Of a DNA stretch of 11,616 nt, positions 1-6,178 are shown in pieces (positions within the stretch are counted from its first letter, which is position 1; every line of letters begins with the position of its first letter). Under the pieces are notes generated by a model. That model saw nothing but the letters and a program-made list of their open reading frames with translations. It searched no databases and had not been told where the DNA came from. This DNA is from Clostridia bacterium (GTDB lineage Bacteria > Bacillota > Clostridia > UBA1381), in contig CAAGKL010000296.1 of NCBI GenBank assembly GCA_900770405.1, positions 1-11,616 on the forward strand, written 5' to 3'. A program made the position numbers and the translations under genes.

Positions 1-14
1 CGCTCTTCCGATCT
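1..14 (+). other. Illumina adapter remnant (not genomic)
   Basis: The first 14 bases, CGCTCTTCCGATCT, are identical to the 3' end of the Illumina read-1 (TruSeq universal) adapter. The leading C before GCTCTTCCGATCT fits the read-1 rather than the read-2 adapter. The next base begins sequence coding for a good glutamate 5-kinase segment. The match is seen directly; that it is untrimmed adapter at a contig end is inference, but 14 of 14 bases exactly at the edge makes coincidence unlikely. Confidence 0.93.
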
Positions 15-269
15 TATGACAAAGACCCGCACAAGCACCCCGACGCGAGCCTCGTGAAAATGGTGACTGATTTGGAGAATATCAACTGCGATATAGGCGG
101 TGCGGGCTCGAACCGCGGCACGGGCGGAATGATTTCAAAGATAAACGCCGGCAAAATCGCCGCGTCTGCCGGGATTGATATGATTATCACCAATGGTAAA
201 AATATCGCCTCACTCTATGATATTCTTGAGGGCAAGCCGGTCGGCACAGTTTTTGCCGCCGGGAAATAA
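15..269 (+). CDS. proB: Glutamate 5-kinase, C-terminal part (5' truncated)
   Basis: Glutamate 5-kinase phosphorylates L-glutamate with ATP to gamma-glutamyl phosphate, the first step of proline synthesis, in the cytosol. Only the last 84 codons are present; the 5' part is lost at the contig edge. What is visible fits the end of the amino-acid-kinase domain: YDKDPHKHPDASL at the start (family pattern LYDxDPRxNPDAxL), then GTGGMISKINAGKIAASAGI and IITNG, and near the end ILEGKPVGTVF. The protein stops five residues after that GTxF segment, so it lacks the C-terminal PUA domain of the long E. coli-type enzyme and is the short form common in Firmicutes. A terminator follows at once and proA is not downstream, so proA, if linked, lies upstream beyond this contig end. 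An ATG at 54 lies inside the domain and is not the start. Confidence 0.9.
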   Translation, partial: YDKDPHKHPDASLVKMVTDLENINCDIGGAGSNRGTGGMISKINAGKIAASAGIDMIITNGKNIASLYDILEGKPVGTVFAAGK

Positions 270-278
270 CGGCTTTGG

Positions 279-307
279 GCTGCTGCAAAAAATGCGGCAG
301 CTTTTTT
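279..307 (+). terminator. Rho-independent terminator of proB
   Basis: An 8-bp stem (GCTGCTGC at 279-286 pairing with GCGGCAGC at 294-301, one T-G wobble) closes a 7-nt loop and is followed directly by six Ts at 302-307. It starts 10 nt after the proB stop codon. The features are those of a strong intrinsic terminator and separate proB from the MFS gene. Confidence 0.88.
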
Positions 308-351
308 GTGAAAATAAGCATAAAATGTCCCGCCGGAAGGCAAAATTTGTC

Positions 352-380
352 TTGATTTTTTGTGCGCGCGGTGTTATAAT
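352..380 (+). promoter_or_regulatory. Sigma-A-type promoter of the MFS gene
   Basis: TTGATT at 352-357 and a perfect TATAAT at 375-380 are separated by 17 bp, the optimal sigma-70/sigma-A spacing. The expected start of transcription is near 387, giving a leader of about 28 nt before the ATG at 415. Confidence 0.8.
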
Positions 381-414
381 TGTGCGGAAAAGCTGAGAAA
401 AAGGTTGGGATTTT

Positions 415-1554
415 ATGTATATGCTGCTTTTGACGATAATTTATGCCGCGTTTATCAGCCTCGGGCTGCCCGATACGCTGCTCGGCGCGGGCTGGCCGAC
501 GATGCACGCCGCGCTCGGCGTGCCGGTGTCCTATGCCGGCGTGGTGTCGATGATAATTGCAGGCGGGACGATTGTGTCGAGCCTGCTTTCCGACCGGCTG
601 ACGAAAAGGCTCGGCGCGGGGCTCGTCACGGCGGTCAGCGTGATGATGACGGCTGCGGCGCTGTTCGGATTTTCGGTCTCGGGTCATTTTTGGCAGCTGT
701 GCGTATGGGCAGCGCCCTACGGTCTCGGCGCGGGCGCGGTCGATGCCGCGCTGAACAATTACGTCGCCCTGCATTACAGCTCGCGGCATATGAGCTGGCT
801 GCACTGCTTCTGGGGCATCGGCACGTCGATAAGCCCGTATATTATGAGCCGCTGCCTGACCGCGGGCGCAGGCTGGCAGAGTGGCTACCGCACGGTCGCG
901 ATTTTGCAGACGGTTTTGACGGCGATGCTGTTTTTTAGCCTGCCACTGTGGCGCAGGAGCACCGAATCGGCGGACGGCGAAAAAGCGTGGGCGAAGGGGC
1001 TCGGTGAGGTGCTGAAAATCCGCGGCGTGGGCTATGTGTTGCTGGCGTTTTTCGCCTATTGCGGCTTTGAGGCGACGGCGGGGCTCTGGGCGAGCAGCTA
1101 CCTTGTCGGTGCGCGCGGCGTGTCGGCGCAGGCGGCGGCGAAATTCACATCGTTTTATTACCTCGGCATAACCGCCGGCAGATTTTTGAGCGGCTTTGTT
1201 GCCGACCGCGTGGGCGACAGGCGTATGATATTTGCCGGCGTTGCGGTCTGCGCCGCGGGAGTTTTGTGCATTTTTGCGCCGTTGGAAAAATCCGCGCTTG
1301 CCGGGCTGATGATATGCGGGCTCGGGTGCGCGCCGATTTACCCGGCGATAATCCACTCGACGCCCAATAATTTCGGCAGCGAAAATTCGCAGGCGGTAAT
1401 CGGCGTGCAGATGGCGAGTGCCTATGTCGGCAGCACGTTTATGCCGCCGGTATTCGGATTTTTGTCGCAGATAGCGTCGATAAAGCTCTACCCGGCGTAT
1501 CTGCTGATTTTCGTAGCGGTGATGTGCCTGTCGGTAAGAAAGGGCGTAAAATAG
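415..1554 (+). CDS. MFS transporter (FucP-like permease type)
   Basis: A 379-residue, highly hydrophobic protein with the length and spacing of a 12-helix major facilitator superfamily permease of the cytoplasmic membrane. Visible marks are the opening helix with GLPDTLLGAGWP (residues 18-28), a motif-A-like loop after helix 2 with SDRLTKRLGAG (59-69), GAVDAALNNYV (107-117), LHCFWGIGTSISPY (129-142), and a second motif-A copy, GRFLSGFVADRVGDRR, in the C-terminal half. These resemble the fucose-permease-like MFS proteins frequent in gut Clostridia. The substrate cannot be read from the sequence: a sugar or a drug are both possible. Start: ATG 415 has AAGG at 401-404, a usable but weak ribosome binding site; ATG 421 is too far from it. 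It has its own promoter and appears monocistronic. No canonical terminator is obvious between its stop and the next promoter. Confidence 0.9.
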   Translation: MYMLLLTIIYAAFISLGLPDTLLGAGWPTMHAALGVPVSYAGVVSMIIAGGTIVSSLLSDRLTKRLGAGLVTAVSVMMTAAALFGFSVSGHFWQLCVWAAPYGLGAGAVDAALNNYVALHYSSRHMSWLHCFWGIGTSISPYIMSRCLTAGAGWQSGYRTVAILQTVLTAMLFFSLPLWRRSTESADGEKAWAKGLGEVLKIRGVGYVLLAFFAYCGFEATAGLWASSYLVGARGVSAQAAAKFTSFYYLGITAGRFLSGFVADRVGDRRMIFAGVAVCAAGVLCIFAPLEKSALAGLMICGLGCAPIYPAIIHSTPNNFGSENSQAVIGVQMASAYVGSTFMPPVFGFLSQIASIKLYPAYLLIFVAVMCLSVRKGVK

Positions 1555-1622
1555 AGAAAAAATGCGGCTTGCGGGGCGGCATAGCCGAAGGGCTGTGTCG
1601 ACTTTTATAAAAAAATACTATG

Positions 1623-1639
1623 AATGAATATTATTCATT
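1623..1639. promoter_or_regulatory. Palindromic operator-like site
   Basis: AATGAAT (1623-1629) and ATTCATT (1633-1639) form perfect 7-bp inverted arms around a 3-bp centre. The right arm overlaps the first two bases of the -35 box of the promoter reading into the TetR-MATE remnant. Size and position are typical of an operator for autoregulation by a TetR-type repressor; the binding protein is inferred, because the local regulator is itself broken. Confidence 0.6.
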
Positions 1640-1666
1640 GGTATTCAAAAAGAGATGTGCTATAAT
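1638..1666 (+). promoter_or_regulatory. Promoter of the TetR-MATE remnant
   Basis: TTGGTA at 1638-1643, a 17-bp spacer and a perfect TATAAT at 1661-1666. Expected transcription start is near 1672. This rules out the upstream ATG at 1655 as translation start, since it would lie before the transcript begins. Confidence 0.75.
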
Positions 1667-1690
1667 ATCTGTTGCAAGGGGTGCTGTGGT

Positions 1691-2074
1691 GTGCGTATTA
1701 CGAAAGAGCCGGAGGTGCGCAAACAGGAAATATTGGATGCTGCGATGCGGCTTTTTGGCTTGTTTGTGGACAGCACCGCCGCCGCGGCGATTGTCAGCGC
1801 CTACTTTATGACCGTCAGCGTCGGCTATATTCTGAACACGGTAACAAACTGCTTTCTCGGCGTGCTCAACGGTATGGGCAAGCCTGCCCGGAGTATGCTT
1901 TTGATGATTTTTTACTATATCATTGTCCGTATGCCGTCGGCATATCTGCTTTCGGGCGTCGGACTAAACGGAATATGGGCAGCGGTGTTTGTCAGCCATA
2001 TCTGCGCGGCTGCGTCATCAGTGCTTGCGGCGCGGGATTTCCCTGCGCGCATAACAAAAAGCAGAGAGCTTTAA
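1691..2074 (+). pseudogene. In-frame fusion remnant: TetR regulator start + MATE efflux pump end
   Basis: This 127-codon frame joins pieces of two unrelated families. Residues 1-22 (MRITKEPEVRKQEILDAAMR, then LF) are the N-terminal arm and first helix of a TetR/AcrR regulator; the rest of the helix-turn-helix and the ligand domain are missing. From about residue 23 it reads as the C-terminal end of a MATE multidrug/Na+ antiporter: VDSTAAAAIVSAYFMTVSVG, then GVLNGMGKP (57-65), VRMPSAYLLS (79-88), GLNGIWAAVFVSH (91-103), giving about three membrane helices. The GTG at 1691 is the likely original tetR start, with AAGGGG at 1676-1681 nine bases upstream. tetR followed by a MATE gene is a common Clostridia pair, so a deletion of most of both genes, kept in frame, is the simplest history. 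The join lies near 1748-1760, in codons for RLFG that fit both families, suggesting microhomology. The product should neither bind DNA nor transport. An assembly error is the alternative. Confidence 0.8.
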
Positions 2075-2090
2075 CTCTCTGCTTTTATTT
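2057..2090. terminator. Bidirectional terminator between the MATE remnant and secG
   Basis: GCAGAGAG (2061-2068) pairs perfectly with CTCTCTGC (2075-2082) around a 6-nt loop. The stem is flanked by AAAA on the left and TTTT on the right, which extend the pairing to 2057-2086, with ATTT following. Read on either strand the hairpin ends in a T-rich tract, so it can stop both the plus-strand remnant (whose stop codon lies in the loop) and the minus-strand secG. Confidence 0.88.
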
Positions 2091-2109
2091 GCAGCCGTCG
2101 GTGTACGGC

Positions 2110-2352
2110 TTACGCCTGCAAAAATACAAGAACCATCGTCGTGATAAGGAAAAGCACGGCGAGCGTCGCTGTCATCTTTGAAAACATTGAAGCCTTGGTT
2201 CTGCCGGTGTTTTTGCTGAAAAATGAATCGCCGGTGTCGGGAGCTGCGCCCGAGATGCCTCTCATACCGGGATCCTTGCCCTCCTGCAAAAGAACCACCA
2301 CAATCAGCAGCACCGCAACAATTATATGCAAAACCGTGAACAATGTGGACAT
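2110..2352 (-). CDS. secG: Protein translocase subunit SecG
   Basis: SecG is the small accessory subunit of the SecYEG protein-export channel in the cytoplasmic membrane. This 80-residue protein has the family layout: a first helix at about 3-22 (LFTVLHIIVAVLLIVVVLLQ), the conserved LLQEGKDPGMRGISGA loop (21-36) containing the family's QxGK-like turn, then FFSKNTGRT (44-52), and a second helix at about 60-78. Length matches short Firmicutes SecG. The start ATG (complement of 2350-2352) has a full AGGAGG (complement of 2361-2366) eight bases upstream. It is monocistronic, divergent from hflX, and convergent with the MATE remnant. In many Firmicutes secG precedes rnr and smpB; here it does not. 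Confidence 0.95.
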   Translation of the reverse strand: MSTLFTVLHIIVAVLLIVVVLLQEGKDPGMRGISGAAPDTGDSFFSKNTGRTKASMFSKMTATLAVLFLITTMVLVFLQA

Positions 2353-2393
2353 TTCTCATTCCTCCTGTCAAATATCGTTAGTATAACATATCT

Positions 2394-2421
2394 ATTATAT
2401 CATAAATTTTCGTTTTGGCAA
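2394..2421 (-). promoter_or_regulatory. secG promoter
   Basis: Reading the minus strand, TTGCCA (complement of 2416-2421) and a perfect TATAAT (complement of 2394-2399) are 16 bp apart. The expected transcript start is near 2387, about 35 nt before the secG ATG. The surrounding region up to 2460 is strongly AT-rich and carries runs of A/T that could act as UP elements. Confidence 0.68.
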
Positions 2422-2480
2422 GATTTTTTTTAGATTTTTTGTAAATTTTTTATAAAAGTATGTACCGCGGGGGGATTTTG

Positions 2481-2489
2481 TGGTATACT
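2481..2489 (+). promoter_or_regulatory. Extended -10 promoter of the hflX operon
   Basis: TGGTATACT at 2481-2489 fits the extended -10 pattern TGnTATAAT with one mismatch. No good -35 hexamer lies 16-18 bp upstream (2460-2466 reads ATGTACC), which is tolerated when TGn is present. Transcription should start near 2495, giving a leader of about 28 nt to the hflX ATG. Confidence 0.65.
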
Positions 2490-2522
2490 GATAGCGAGAA
2501 ATGAGGAATTGAGGATAGACTT

Positions 2523-3848
2523 ATGATAGATACGGGAGCGGAGGCGGCGCGCGAGCGAGTGGCGGTTGCGGGAGTGCATACCGGCTCGGGCGATGTGCTG
2601 CGGGATACGACGGACGAGTCGATGCGTGAGCTTTGCGAACTGGTGAAAACCGCCGGCGGCGAGGTTGTGCTTGAGTCGGTGCAAAACCGCGCCGACATCG
2701 AAAGCGGCACCTATATGGGCGAGGGCAAGCTTTCAGAGCTCGCCGAGGCTGTCGCGGCAAATGATATTGACACGGTAGTCTTTGACGATGAGCTGACGGG
2801 AGTGCAGCTGAGGAATATCGCCGATATTCTGAACGTTAAGGTGCTTGACCGTTCGATGCTTATTTTAGATATTTTCGCTATGCACGCGAGAAGCGGCGAG
2901 GGCAAGCTGCAGGTCGAGCTTGCGCAGCAGAAATATCGCCTGCCGCGCCTTCGCGGGCTCGGCGTACAGCTGTCGCGCACCGGTGGCGGCATCGGCACGC
3001 GCGGCCCGGGCGAGACCAAGCTCGAGAGCGACCGCCGGCATATCCGCCGCAGGATAAATGCGCTGGAGGAGGAGCTCACGGAAATCGAAAAGCGCAGGGG
3101 ACTTCTGCGCAAACGGCGCAAAAAGGACGGTGTAATTACCGCCGCGTTGGTCGGTTACACCAATGCCGGCAAATCCACGCTTTTGAATGCACTGACCGAC
3201 GCGGGCGTGCTCGCCGAAAACAAGCTTTTCGCGACGCTCGATGCGACCTCGCGGGCGATTGAGCTCGAGGATGGGCGCAAGCTTCTGCTCGTCGACACGG
3301 TCGGCTTTATCCGCAAGCTGCCGCACCACCTGATCGAGGCGTTCAAGTCGACGATGGAGGAGGCGGCGGGCGCGGATGTGCTGCTGCATGTGATTGACGC
3401 AGAAAATCAGCATTGCGAGGAGCATATCCGAGTGGTGAACTCGGTGCTCGCCGATGTTGGCGCATCGTCGGTGCCGACACTGGCGGTGTTCAATAAATGC
3501 GACGCGCCCGGTGCAAATCCGCCATCTATGGCGGAGGGGAGCGACGCGGCTGTGTGCATTTCGGCTAAGCTGCGCACCGGCTTCGACAGGCTTTTGCGCG
3601 AGCTTGCACGCCTTGCGCCCGGTCGGCGCGAGCGCGTTACGGCGACAATCCCCTACAGCGAGGGGGCGCTGCTTGCGCGGCTGCACAGTGAGCAGAAAAT
3701 TCTGTCGGAGGAGTACACAAACGAGGGGACAAAAATAACGCTGCTTGCCGACGAACAGGCGTTTGCGGCGATAAGAGATTATGCAGAACGGGAGGCGGAC
3801 GCAGATGTCGCTAAAGGAGAGCTACAGGACGATAAGCCGCGAGGCTGA
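2523..3848 (+). CDS. hflX: GTPase HflX
   Basis: HflX is a ribosome-associated GTPase that in characterised bacteria binds the 50S subunit, can split or rescue stalled 70S ribosomes under stress, and often carries an ATP-dependent RNA-remodelling activity. The 441-residue protein has the full architecture: an N-terminal nucleotide-binding-like domain (about 10-120), a linker with the hallmark TGGGIGTRGPGETKLE (153-168), a charged coiled-coil helix (about 170-200), and the G domain with P-loop GYTNAGKS (211-218), switch II DTVGFIRKLP (258-267), NKCD (324-327) and SAK (347-349). After the G domain there is a short C-terminal domain. The ATG at 2523 has GAGG at 2511-2514, eight bases upstream. 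It heads a plus-strand gene run, and its last 44 bases overlap the next gene. Length and all key motifs are intact. Confidence 0.97.
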   Translation: MIDTGAEAARERVAVAGVHTGSGDVLRDTTDESMRELCELVKTAGGEVVLESVQNRADIESGTYMGEGKLSELAEAVAANDIDTVVFDDELTGVQLRNIADILNVKVLDRSMLILDIFAMHARSGEGKLQVELAQQKYRLPRLRGLGVQLSRTGGGIGTRGPGETKLESDRRHIRRRINALEEELTEIEKRRGLLRKRRKKDGVITAALVGYTNAGKSTLLNALTDAGVLAENKLFATLDATSRAIELEDGRKLLLVDTVGFIRKLPHHLIEAFKSTMEEAAGADVLLHVIDAENQHCEEHIRVVNSVLADVGASSVPTLAVFNKCDAPGANPPSMAEGSDAAVCISAKLRTGFDRLLRELARLAPGRRERVTATIPYSEGALLARLHSEQKILSEEYTNEGTKITLLADEQAFAAIRDYAEREADADVAKGELQDDKPRG

Positions 3849-4434
3849 GGCGGTGCTGGTCGAAAAGCGCTCGCGCTTTATCGCCACGGCAGCGCCGGCG
3901 GCAACCGAGGCAGACGCGCTGGAATTTCTCGAGAGAATGAGGAAAAAGTATTCCGACGCGACGCATAACGTCTATGCGTATGTGATTGACGAGAATAATA
4001 TTTTCCGCTATTCCGACGATAACGAGCCGTCGGGCACGGCGGGAATGCCGGTTTTGGACACTATCCGCAAGAGCGGGCTGGTCGACTGCGCCGTCGTGGT
4101 GACGCGGTATTTCGGCGGGACGCTGCTGGGCACGGGCGGGCTTGTGCACGCATACGGCAGCGCCGCGCGGGAGGGACTGCAAAACGCGGGGATAATCACA
4201 CGCACACTCTGCGATGTGCTGAGCGTGAATGTCGACTACACGACCGCCGGGCGGCTGAACCATTTTTTTGCCGAGCGCGGCAGCTTGCTTGGCGATACAA
4301 CCTATAACACCGAGGTCACTTTTTGCGTCTTTTCGCCGAAGGCGGAAACCGACAGCCTGATTGCCGACCTCACCGAGGAAACCAATGGCAGGGCGATAAT
4401 CAAGAAAACCGATTTGCGCTATATCGATGCGTGA
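3805..4434 (+). CDS. yigZ: YigZ/IMPACT family protein (UPF0029)
   Basis: A 209-residue cytosolic protein of the YigZ/YvyE/IMPACT family. Eukaryotic IMPACT regulates the translation kinase GCN2; the bacterial role is unsettled, though links to translation have been proposed. The signature is clear: YSDATHNVYAYV (49-60), SDDNEPSGTAGMPVLDTI (70-87), and VVVTRYFGGTLLGTGGLVHAYG (97-118), which contains the UPF0029 R-Y-F-G-G core. The remaining C-terminal ~75 residues fit the small ferredoxin-like second domain of YigZ. The start at ATG 3805 is chosen because GGGAGG sits at 3790-3795, nine bases upstream, and MSLKESYRTI aligns with family N-termini; an in-frame ATG at 3781 lies upstream without a site. 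It overlaps hflX by 44 bases in another frame, implying translational coupling. Confidence 0.92.
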   Translation: MSLKESYRTISREAEAVLVEKRSRFIATAAPAATEADALEFLERMRKKYSDATHNVYAYVIDENNIFRYSDDNEPSGTAGMPVLDTIRKSGLVDCAVVVTRYFGGTLLGTGGLVHAYGSAAREGLQNAGIITRTLCDVLSVNVDYTTAGRLNHFFAERGSLLGDTTYNTEVTFCVFSPKAETDSLIADLTEETNGRAIIKKTDLRYIDA

Positions 4435-4453
4435 GACGAGGATGATAATTTGT

Positions 4454-4469
4454 GCCGCCGCACGGCGGC
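4454..4469 (+). other. GC-rich hairpin just upstream of the lipoprotein ribosome binding site
   Basis: GCCGCC (4454-4459) and GGCGGC (4464-4469) can form a 6-bp all-GC stem with a 4-nt loop. It ends five bases before the GGAGGA of the next gene and has no T tract, so it is not a classical terminator. It could modulate translation or mark an RNA-processing site; that is speculative. Confidence 0.4.
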
Positions 4470-4485
4470 GGAACGGAGGATTAAT

Positions 4486-5019
4486 ATGAAGAAAAGAATT
4501 GTGGCAATACTTTGCATACTGGCGGTTTGCGGCTGCGCGCCGGCAAAACAGACCGAAACGCCGCCGCCCGCGAGTCCGGCTGCGGGCGAAGCTACGGCGA
4601 CACCGGTTGCGGTGCGCAAAATAATTTCGCCGGTCGGCGAGGCTGCGGCGTACAAGACGGTGCTGGCGGAAACGAGCACGCGCATAGACGGCGAATTTGC
4701 CGATATAACGCTTTCGACCGACGCCGAGCGCGGCGCGGACGGCTATATGATGTGGGACGACAGCCAGAGCTGGGCGCTGACCGTGAAGGGCAAGGAGAAT
4801 TACACACTTTTTGATGGGCGGCTCGGCGGCAGGGCGTATTTTGACGTGACGCGCGAGGGCGAGGACGTTGTGATAATGCTCTACACCACCTCGACGGTCG
4901 GCACGGAGGTTACGAAATTTACGGCGCAGGACGGCGTTTTTTACTCGGAAAAGGTAATAAATGCGCCGGCGGATGGGAACAATATATACAACTCCTTCCC
5001 GGAGTATTTTGAACAATAA
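4486..5019 (+). CDS. Putative lipoprotein of unknown function
   Basis: A 177-residue protein I do not recognise. The N-terminus is a lipoprotein signal peptide: MKKR, a hydrophobic core IVAILCILAV, and a lipobox VCGC with C17 as the likely lipidated cysteine. A flexible Pro/Ala/Thr/Glu-rich linker (about 18-42) follows, then a roughly 130-residue domain predicted to sit outside the membrane. This domain has alternating polar/hydrophobic segments suggesting beta strands (TRIDGEFADITLSTDAE, MMWDDSQSWALTV, YFDVTREGEDVVIMLYTTST) and a tyrosine-rich end (NIYNSFPEYFEQ). The mature part has no cysteine that could form a disulfide. The ATG at 4486 is preceded by GGAGGA at 4475-4480; an upstream in-frame frame from 4450 lacks a site and would bury the signal peptide. 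It lies 51 bases after yigZ and 12 bases before trxA, so it is probably cotranscribed with both. Confidence 0.82.
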   Translation: MKKRIVAILCILAVCGCAPAKQTETPPPASPAAGEATATPVAVRKIISPVGEAAAYKTVLAETSTRIDGEFADITLSTDAERGADGYMMWDDSQSWALTVKGKENYTLFDGRLGGRAYFDVTREGEDVVIMLYTTSTVGTEVTKFTAQDGVFYSEKVINAPADGNNIYNSFPEYFEQ

Positions 5020-5031
5020 GGAGGAATTTTT

Positions 5032-5343
5032 ATGGTAACGGAGCTTTCCGGCGGGAATTTTGACATCGTAACGGCGTCGGGCGCGGTGCTCGTCGATTTC
5101 TGGGCGAGCTGGTGCGGGCCGTGCCGTATGGTCGCGCCGATAATCGAGTCGCTGGCGGAGGAATATGACGGCAGGGTCAGCTTTTGCAAGGTGAATGTCG
5201 ATGATGAGGGTCAGCTCGCGGCACGGTTCGGTATAGAGTCAATCCCTACCGTGATGATTTTTAAGGACGGCGAGGTCGTTGAGCGTGCCGTCGGCGTCAG
5301 AGCACGCGACGAGTATTGCGATATGCTCGACAAGCTTCTGTGA
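5032..5343 (+). CDS. trxA: Thioredoxin
   Basis: A small cytosolic dithiol oxidoreductase that reduces protein disulfides and is itself recycled by thioredoxin reductase. The 103-residue length is typical. The active site is canonical WCGPC at 27-31 (C28, C31), preceded by VDFWAS with the buried Asp22, and the cis-proline loop ESIPT places Pro72. FKDGEVVERAVGV matches the C-terminal half of classical TrxA. A strong AAGGAGG (5018-5024) overlaps the lipoprotein stop codon, and the ATG lies seven bases beyond. Its stop overlaps the likely GTG start of queG. Thioredoxin paralogues are common, so this may not be the only TrxA in the genome. Confidence 0.95.
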   Translation: MVTELSGGNFDIVTASGAVLVDFWASWCGPCRMVAPIIESLAEEYDGRVSFCKVNVDDEGQLAARFGIESIPTVMIFKDGEVVERAVGVRARDEYCDMLDKLL

Positions 5344-6173
5344 AGGAGCTTCTGACGCGCGCTGCCGAAAATGCGCAAATCGGCGCAATCGGCTTTGTCC
5401 GCGCGCGGATTTTTTCCGAGCTCACCGAGCGGCTCGAGGGCGAAAATACGCCGATGACGCCGCCGGCGGAGGAGCGGATTAACCCGTTTTTGCTGATGGA
5501 GACGGCAAAAACCGTCATTGTCTGCCTTTTTCCGTTCAAAAAGGGCGTGCGGACGAACATTTCCGACTACGCCAAGGGCGACGATTATCATATAACCGTG
5601 CGCGCGGGGCTTGAGACGCTTTGCGAAATCCTGCGCGGCGCGGGCTTTGCGGCGACGGCGCTGTGCGACTCGAGCCCGTTGTGCGAGCGGCATCTGGCGT
5701 ATCTTGCGGGGCTCGGCTTTGTCGGCAGAAACCGCGCGCTGATAAACCCCGAGTTCGGTAGCTATGTGTTCATCGGCACAATTCTGACCGATGCCGAAAT
5801 CGAGCCGGATAAGCCGCTGGCGACCGGGTGCAGCGGGTGCAATGCCTGCGTGCGCGCATGCCCGGGCGGGGCGCTCTCGGCGGGGTTCGACGCGGCGCGG
5901 TGTGCGTCCTACCTGACGCAGAAGAAGGGCGGGCTGACCGCGGAGGAGCGCGCGATTATAAAGAGGAGCGGGTACGCGTGGGGGTGTGACATCTGCCAGC
6001 GCGTCTGCCCGCACAATGCGCGGGTCGCGTATGACGCCGGGGCGGATTTTTGCCTTCGCGCCGATATGGCGGAGTCAAACCGCGATTTCCGAAGAAAATA
6101 TGTCGGTCGCGCGTTCTCCTGGCGCGGATTTGAGGTCATAAAAAGAAATCTTGAAATTTTAAAATCGGAGTGA
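5340..6173 (+). CDS. queG: Epoxyqueuosine reductase QueG (short form)
   Basis: QueG is a cobalamin- and Fe-S-dependent enzyme that reduces epoxyqueuosine to queuosine in the wobble position of tRNAs with GUN anticodons. In the 277 residues one sees: IGAIGF near the start, DSSPLCER (110-117) with the Asp expected near the active site, AGLGFVGRN (123-131), and eight cysteines for two 4Fe-4S clusters: CSGCNACVRACP (C164, C167, C170, C174), C188, and CDICQRVCP (C216, C219, C223). It ends soon after the second cluster, lacking the C-terminal HEAT-like region of the E. coli protein (about 380 residues), as in many Clostridia. Start: GTG 5340 overlaps the trxA stop (GTGA) and gives MKELLTRAAENAQIGAIGF, matching family N-termini; ATG 5316 is an alternative eight codons upstream. 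Neither has a clear ribosome binding site, so coupling to trxA is likely. A related Fe-S reductase with another substrate cannot be excluded. Confidence 0.88.
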   Translation: MKELLTRAAENAQIGAIGFVRARIFSELTERLEGENTPMTPPAEERINPFLLMETAKTVIVCLFPFKKGVRTNISDYAKGDDYHITVRAGLETLCEILRGAGFAATALCDSSPLCERHLAYLAGLGFVGRNRALINPEFGSYVFIGTILTDAEIEPDKPLATGCSGCNACVRACPGGALSAGFDAARCASYLTQKKGGLTAEERAIIKRSGYAWGCDICQRVCPHNARVAYDAGADFCLRADMAESNRDFRRKYVGRAFSWRGFEVIKRNLEILKSE

Positions 6174-6178
6174 ATAAT

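Noticed and set aside
187..1356. Long minus-strand open frame opposite the MFS gene
   Set aside because: Its translation is Arg/His/Ala-rich without any family resemblance, it runs through the proB terminator and the MFS promoter, and it exists only because GC-rich coding sequence avoids stops on the opposite strand. The plus-strand MFS protein is unmistakable.
1555..1619. Possible terminator after the MFS gene
   Set aside because: There is a GC-rich stretch with short complementary segments (CGGCT/AGCCG) but no stable stem followed by a T run, so I did not annotate one.
1655..1690. ATG at 1655 as start of the TetR-MATE remnant
   Set aside because: It lies upstream of the predicted transcription start (TATAAT at 1661-1666), and residues encoded before the GTG at 1691 do not fit a TetR N-terminus.
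2422..2470. AT-rich tract upstream of hflX as a riboswitch, attachment site or small RNA
   Set aside because: It holds only A/T runs between two divergent promoters; no stems, direct repeats or conserved riboswitch core could be seen.
3811..5016. 401-codon minus-strand open frame across yigZ and the lipoprotein gene
   Set aside because: It spans two genes with good ribosome binding sites and recognisable domains or a signal peptide; its own sequence is low-complexity Arg/Ala-rich shadow.
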